Shown piece by piece: positions 63,798-64,000 of a DNA stretch of 64,000 nt (position 1 is its first letter; every line of letters starts with the position of its first letter). The DNA lies in contig JYOB01000010.1 in the NCBI GenBank assembly GCA_000955795.1, positions 604,590 to 668,589 on the forward strand, read 5' to 3'. The translations under genes and the position numbers were made by a program. Source of the stretch: Burkholderiaceae bacterium 26. Lineage in GTDB: Bacteria > Pseudomonadota > Gammaproteobacteria > Burkholderiales > Burkholderiaceae. The notes beneath the pieces are model-generated. The model was given only the letters and a program-made list of their open reading frames with translations. It ran no database searches and was not told where the DNA came from.

Positions 63798-64000
63798 ATG
63801 GCCGTCACCCGAGAGGATCTCGAACAGAACCGGTTGCGCGCCGCCCTGGGTGATTCGCCCGTCGCGTCGTCGTTGCTGACCGAGGCTGCGCTGGAAGCGT
63901 CGCTTGCATCGACGCTCGCGCGGTTGTCGGCTGCGCACGGCGAATGCCAGGACGCCTGGGTGTTCGGCTACGGCTCGCTCATCTGGAACCCGATGATCTT
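63798..64000 (+). CDS. ChaC-type gamma-glutamylcyclotransferase, 5' part (partial)
   Basis: The frame starts at the ATG 63798 (MAVTREDLEQNRLRAALGDS) and shows VFGYGSLIWNPMI at its last visible residues, the glycine-rich YGSL motif of ChaC-like cyclotransferases. Those enzymes split gamma-glutamyl peptides such as glutathione to 5-oxoproline. About 67 codons lie in the window and the rest is to the right. The gene is 136 bp downstream of tRNA-Cys. Confidence 0.85.
   Translation, partial: MAVTREDLEQNRLRAALGDSPVASSLLTEAALEASLASTLARLSAAHGECQDAWVFGYGSLIWNPMI

Noticed and set aside
1-64000. CRISPR arrays, insertion sequences, prophage genes, rRNA
   Set aside because: No regularly spaced repeats, transposase motifs, phage structural genes or rRNA segments were recognised.

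Overview
The window looks like chromosome of a high-GC betaproteobacterium of the family Burkholderiaceae, most likely Ralstonia (R. pickettii-like). This rests on three things. One is the gene order gyrA, serC, pheA, hisC, tyrA, aroA, cmk, followed on the other side by ompA, ubiG and gph. The second is a tmRNA whose tag reads ANDERYALAA. The third is a lipase/foldase pair and a set of DUF-family envelope proteins common in that group. The species assignment is inference from gene content; no rRNA is present.

Layout. 1-9661 (minus strand): the aromatic amino acid/serine supra-operon from gyrA down to a truncated cmk, with a small DUF2059 secreted protein gene between gyrA and serC. 10094-17282: ompA (plus), a glycine-zipper lipoprotein (minus), ubiG-gph, a very large AsmA-like DUF748 protein and the tmRNA gene ssrA. 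17386-24044 (minus): a chaperone-usher fimbrial operon (major subunit, chaperone, usher, adhesin). Its 3' end has been tandemly duplicated, giving a second diverged adhesin and a decayed fragment of the usher gene. A BvgS-like hybrid sensor kinase lies directly upstream without an adjacent response regulator. 27096-30136: a rhombosortase gene that overlaps the gene for its probable single substrate, a secreted ExeM/NucH-type nuclease with a GlyGly-CTERM-like tail. 30328-36932: small metabolic genes (RcnB-like, LysE exporter, TusA-like, NUDIX, threonine aldolase, tautomerase, class II aldolase, MFS transporter divergent from a LysR regulator). 37008-45901: NfeD protease plus slipin, a Fur-box-preceded TonB receptor, two overlapping 'purine nucleoside permease' paralogues and a GT39 membrane glycosyltransferase. 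45981-52775: alaS, a CoA transferase, a DUF2214 membrane protein and tctB-tctA without tctC. 52967-58161: lipase and its foldase, glnS, YceI, an S4 RNA-binding protein and a MAPEG protein. 58222-64000: the overlapping DUF3999/DUF2339 pair, YaeQ, FKBP, tRNA-Cys and the start of a ChaC-type cyclotransferase.

How it fits together. The left part is housekeeping. The accessory interest lies in surface and secreted functions: fimbriae with two alternative tip adhesins, a sorted secreted nuclease, a lipase needing a membrane foldase, a siderophore receptor, and large uncharacterised envelope proteins (DUF748, DUF2339/DUF3999). No insertion sequences, integrases, CRISPR arrays or prophage genes were seen. 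The best candidates for something under-described are the duplicated adhesin cassette with its orphan sensor, the rhombosortase/nuclease dyad, the NUP pair and the DUF3999/DUF2339 pair.
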